DNA of 5,323 nt from Sulfurimonas sp. (GTDB lineage Bacteria > Campylobacterota > Campylobacteria > Campylobacterales > Sulfurimonadaceae): positions 1-5,323 of the forward strand of contig JAMOMX010000451.1 in the NCBI GenBank assembly GCA_027066935.1, read 5' to 3'. The translations under genes were made by a program, and so were the position numbers. How positions within the stretch are numbered: the first letter of the stretch is position 1; every line of letters starts with the position of its first letter. Under the pieces are notes generated by a model. That model did not search any database. It saw only the letters and a list, made by a program, of their open reading frames with translations, and was not told where the DNA came from. This document shows positions 4,978-5,323 of the stretch, one piece after another.

Positions 4978-5034
4978 GCCATTTTTTTTTGTAAGGTTGG
5001 GGTGGGTGTGGAGTTCTTTATAAAGGACAGTATT

Positions 5035-5097
5035 TTGCTTTCCAAGTTAATAGTAGTCTTTTTAATTTTAATGGTCTTTGTACCGTTATTAAATTAA
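5035..5097 (+). CDS. 20-residue hydrophobic peptide, paralog of the 2307 peptide
   Basis: TTG to TAA encodes MLSKLIVVFLILMVFVPLLN: a short N-terminus with one Lys, then a single membrane-spanning run with LMV and PL near the end, as in the peptide at 2307 (LMV, PL). The nucleotides also agree at TTTTAATGGT and TACCGTTAT. AAAGGA lies 7 bases before the TTG, ideal spacing. In-frame GTG codons at 5002 and 5008 would add 9-11 residues but are less well placed. It is followed at once by copy 2 of the 40-bp repeat. The promoter is unclear: the terminator at 4947 lies between it and the upstream promoter, so expression may need antitermination or its own start in 4978-5020. Candidate type I membrane toxin; translation is unproven. 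Confidence 0.45.
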   Translation: MLSKLIVVFLILMVFVPLLN

Positions 5098-5135
5098 TCA
5101 AAATAGAGGGATTAGTTACCCCTCTGACTGCTATT
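5096..5135. repeat. 40-bp repeat, copy 2
   Basis: 38 of 40 bases equal copy 1 at 2576-2615. Here the repeat begins at the second base of the peptide stop codon and contains the stop codon of the minus-strand gene at 5131, so it bridges two convergent genes. In copy 1 the 2307 peptide stop is about 210 bases away (about 45 after removing the MITE and its duplication). Confidence 0.85.
5100..5125 (-). terminator. Probable terminator of the 5131 gene
   Basis: AGAGGG (5125-5120) pairs with CCCTCT (5110-5105) on the minus strand and is followed by ATTTTG. The T-run is interrupted by one A compared with copy 1, so it is a weaker terminator. Confidence 0.6.
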
Positions 5136-5323
5136 CTTTAATCGGAATAACTAAGTATTCAACTTCATCTTTAAACTCATTTATAACATGTTTTCCACTT
5201 GCTCCTAATATATCTTGTGAAGCTATAAAAGATATTTTCCAGTCATAATATTTATATATTTCTTTTTTATCTAAAAAATCTCTTACATTCATTCTTATAT
5301 ATTGGATATCTTTATTTGTTAAT
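5131..5323 (-). CDS. Unrecognised protein, C-terminal 63 residues only
   Basis: The frame is open to the window edge and ends with TAG at 5133-5131. The visible part reads LTNKDIQYIRMNVRDFLDKK at its start, continues through a Tyr/Lys-rich helix and YYDWKISFIASQDILG, and ends EVEYLVIPIKE. The composition and codon use match the other genes here, and the mixed helix/strand pattern looks like a soluble globular protein. An ATG at visible residue 11 has no ribosome site, so the true start is outside. The stop codon falls inside repeat copy 2. No family is recognised. Confidence 0.65.
   Translation of the reverse strand, partial: LTNKDIQYIRMNVRDFLDKKEIYKYYDWKISFIASQDILGASGKHVINEFKDEVEYLVIPIKE

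Overview
The window is AT-rich, with short, lysine- and isoleucine-rich proteins and sigma70-type promoters of the extended -10 kind. This composition and the gene style suggest a Campylobacterota bacterium such as a Sulfurimonas or Arcobacter relative. That assignment is inference, since no rRNA or other marker gene is present.

Layout. Positions 1-2238 (minus) hold all but the extreme C-terminus of the helicase HrpB, the only obvious core gene. A short divergent promoter region follows. It leads to an 18-codon hydrophobic peptide gene on the plus strand (2307-2363) that looks like an Ibs-type (type I) toxin. Immediately downstream is a 158-bp palindromic MITE (2391-2548) flanked by a perfect 10-bp target duplication. 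Next come a terminator-bearing repeat and a minus-strand two-gene unit. Its downstream gene (2627-3340) encodes an exported protein with a TonB-C-like segment. Its upstream gene is a wrecked NERD (nuclease-related domain) gene (about 3337-3773), broken by a frameshift, a nonsense codon and a second, unrelated MITE with a TA duplication.

Positions 3790-4290 are mostly debris: one short unrecognised minus-strand ORF and no convincing gene. Positions 4292-4846 are a complete type II toxin-antitoxin operon, with a ribbon-helix-helix antitoxin and a RelE-fold toxin. It is driven by a near-consensus promoter whose -10 lies inside an 18-bp perfect palindrome, the likely operator. After it come a strong promoter and a compact three-hairpin RNA with a strong intrinsic terminator (4893-4977), then a second small hydrophobic peptide gene (5035-5097) related to the first, then a second copy (38/40 identical) of the terminator repeat. 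The window ends in the 3' part of an unrecognised minus-strand gene.

Taken together this is an accessory island beside hrpB. It has one type II toxin-antitoxin pair, two paralogous peptide/repeat modules that may be type I toxins, a candidate small RNA, two different MITEs and a decaying gene. The peptide modules and the small RNA are the least described content. The two MITEs are the best-proven observations, because their target duplications can be read directly.
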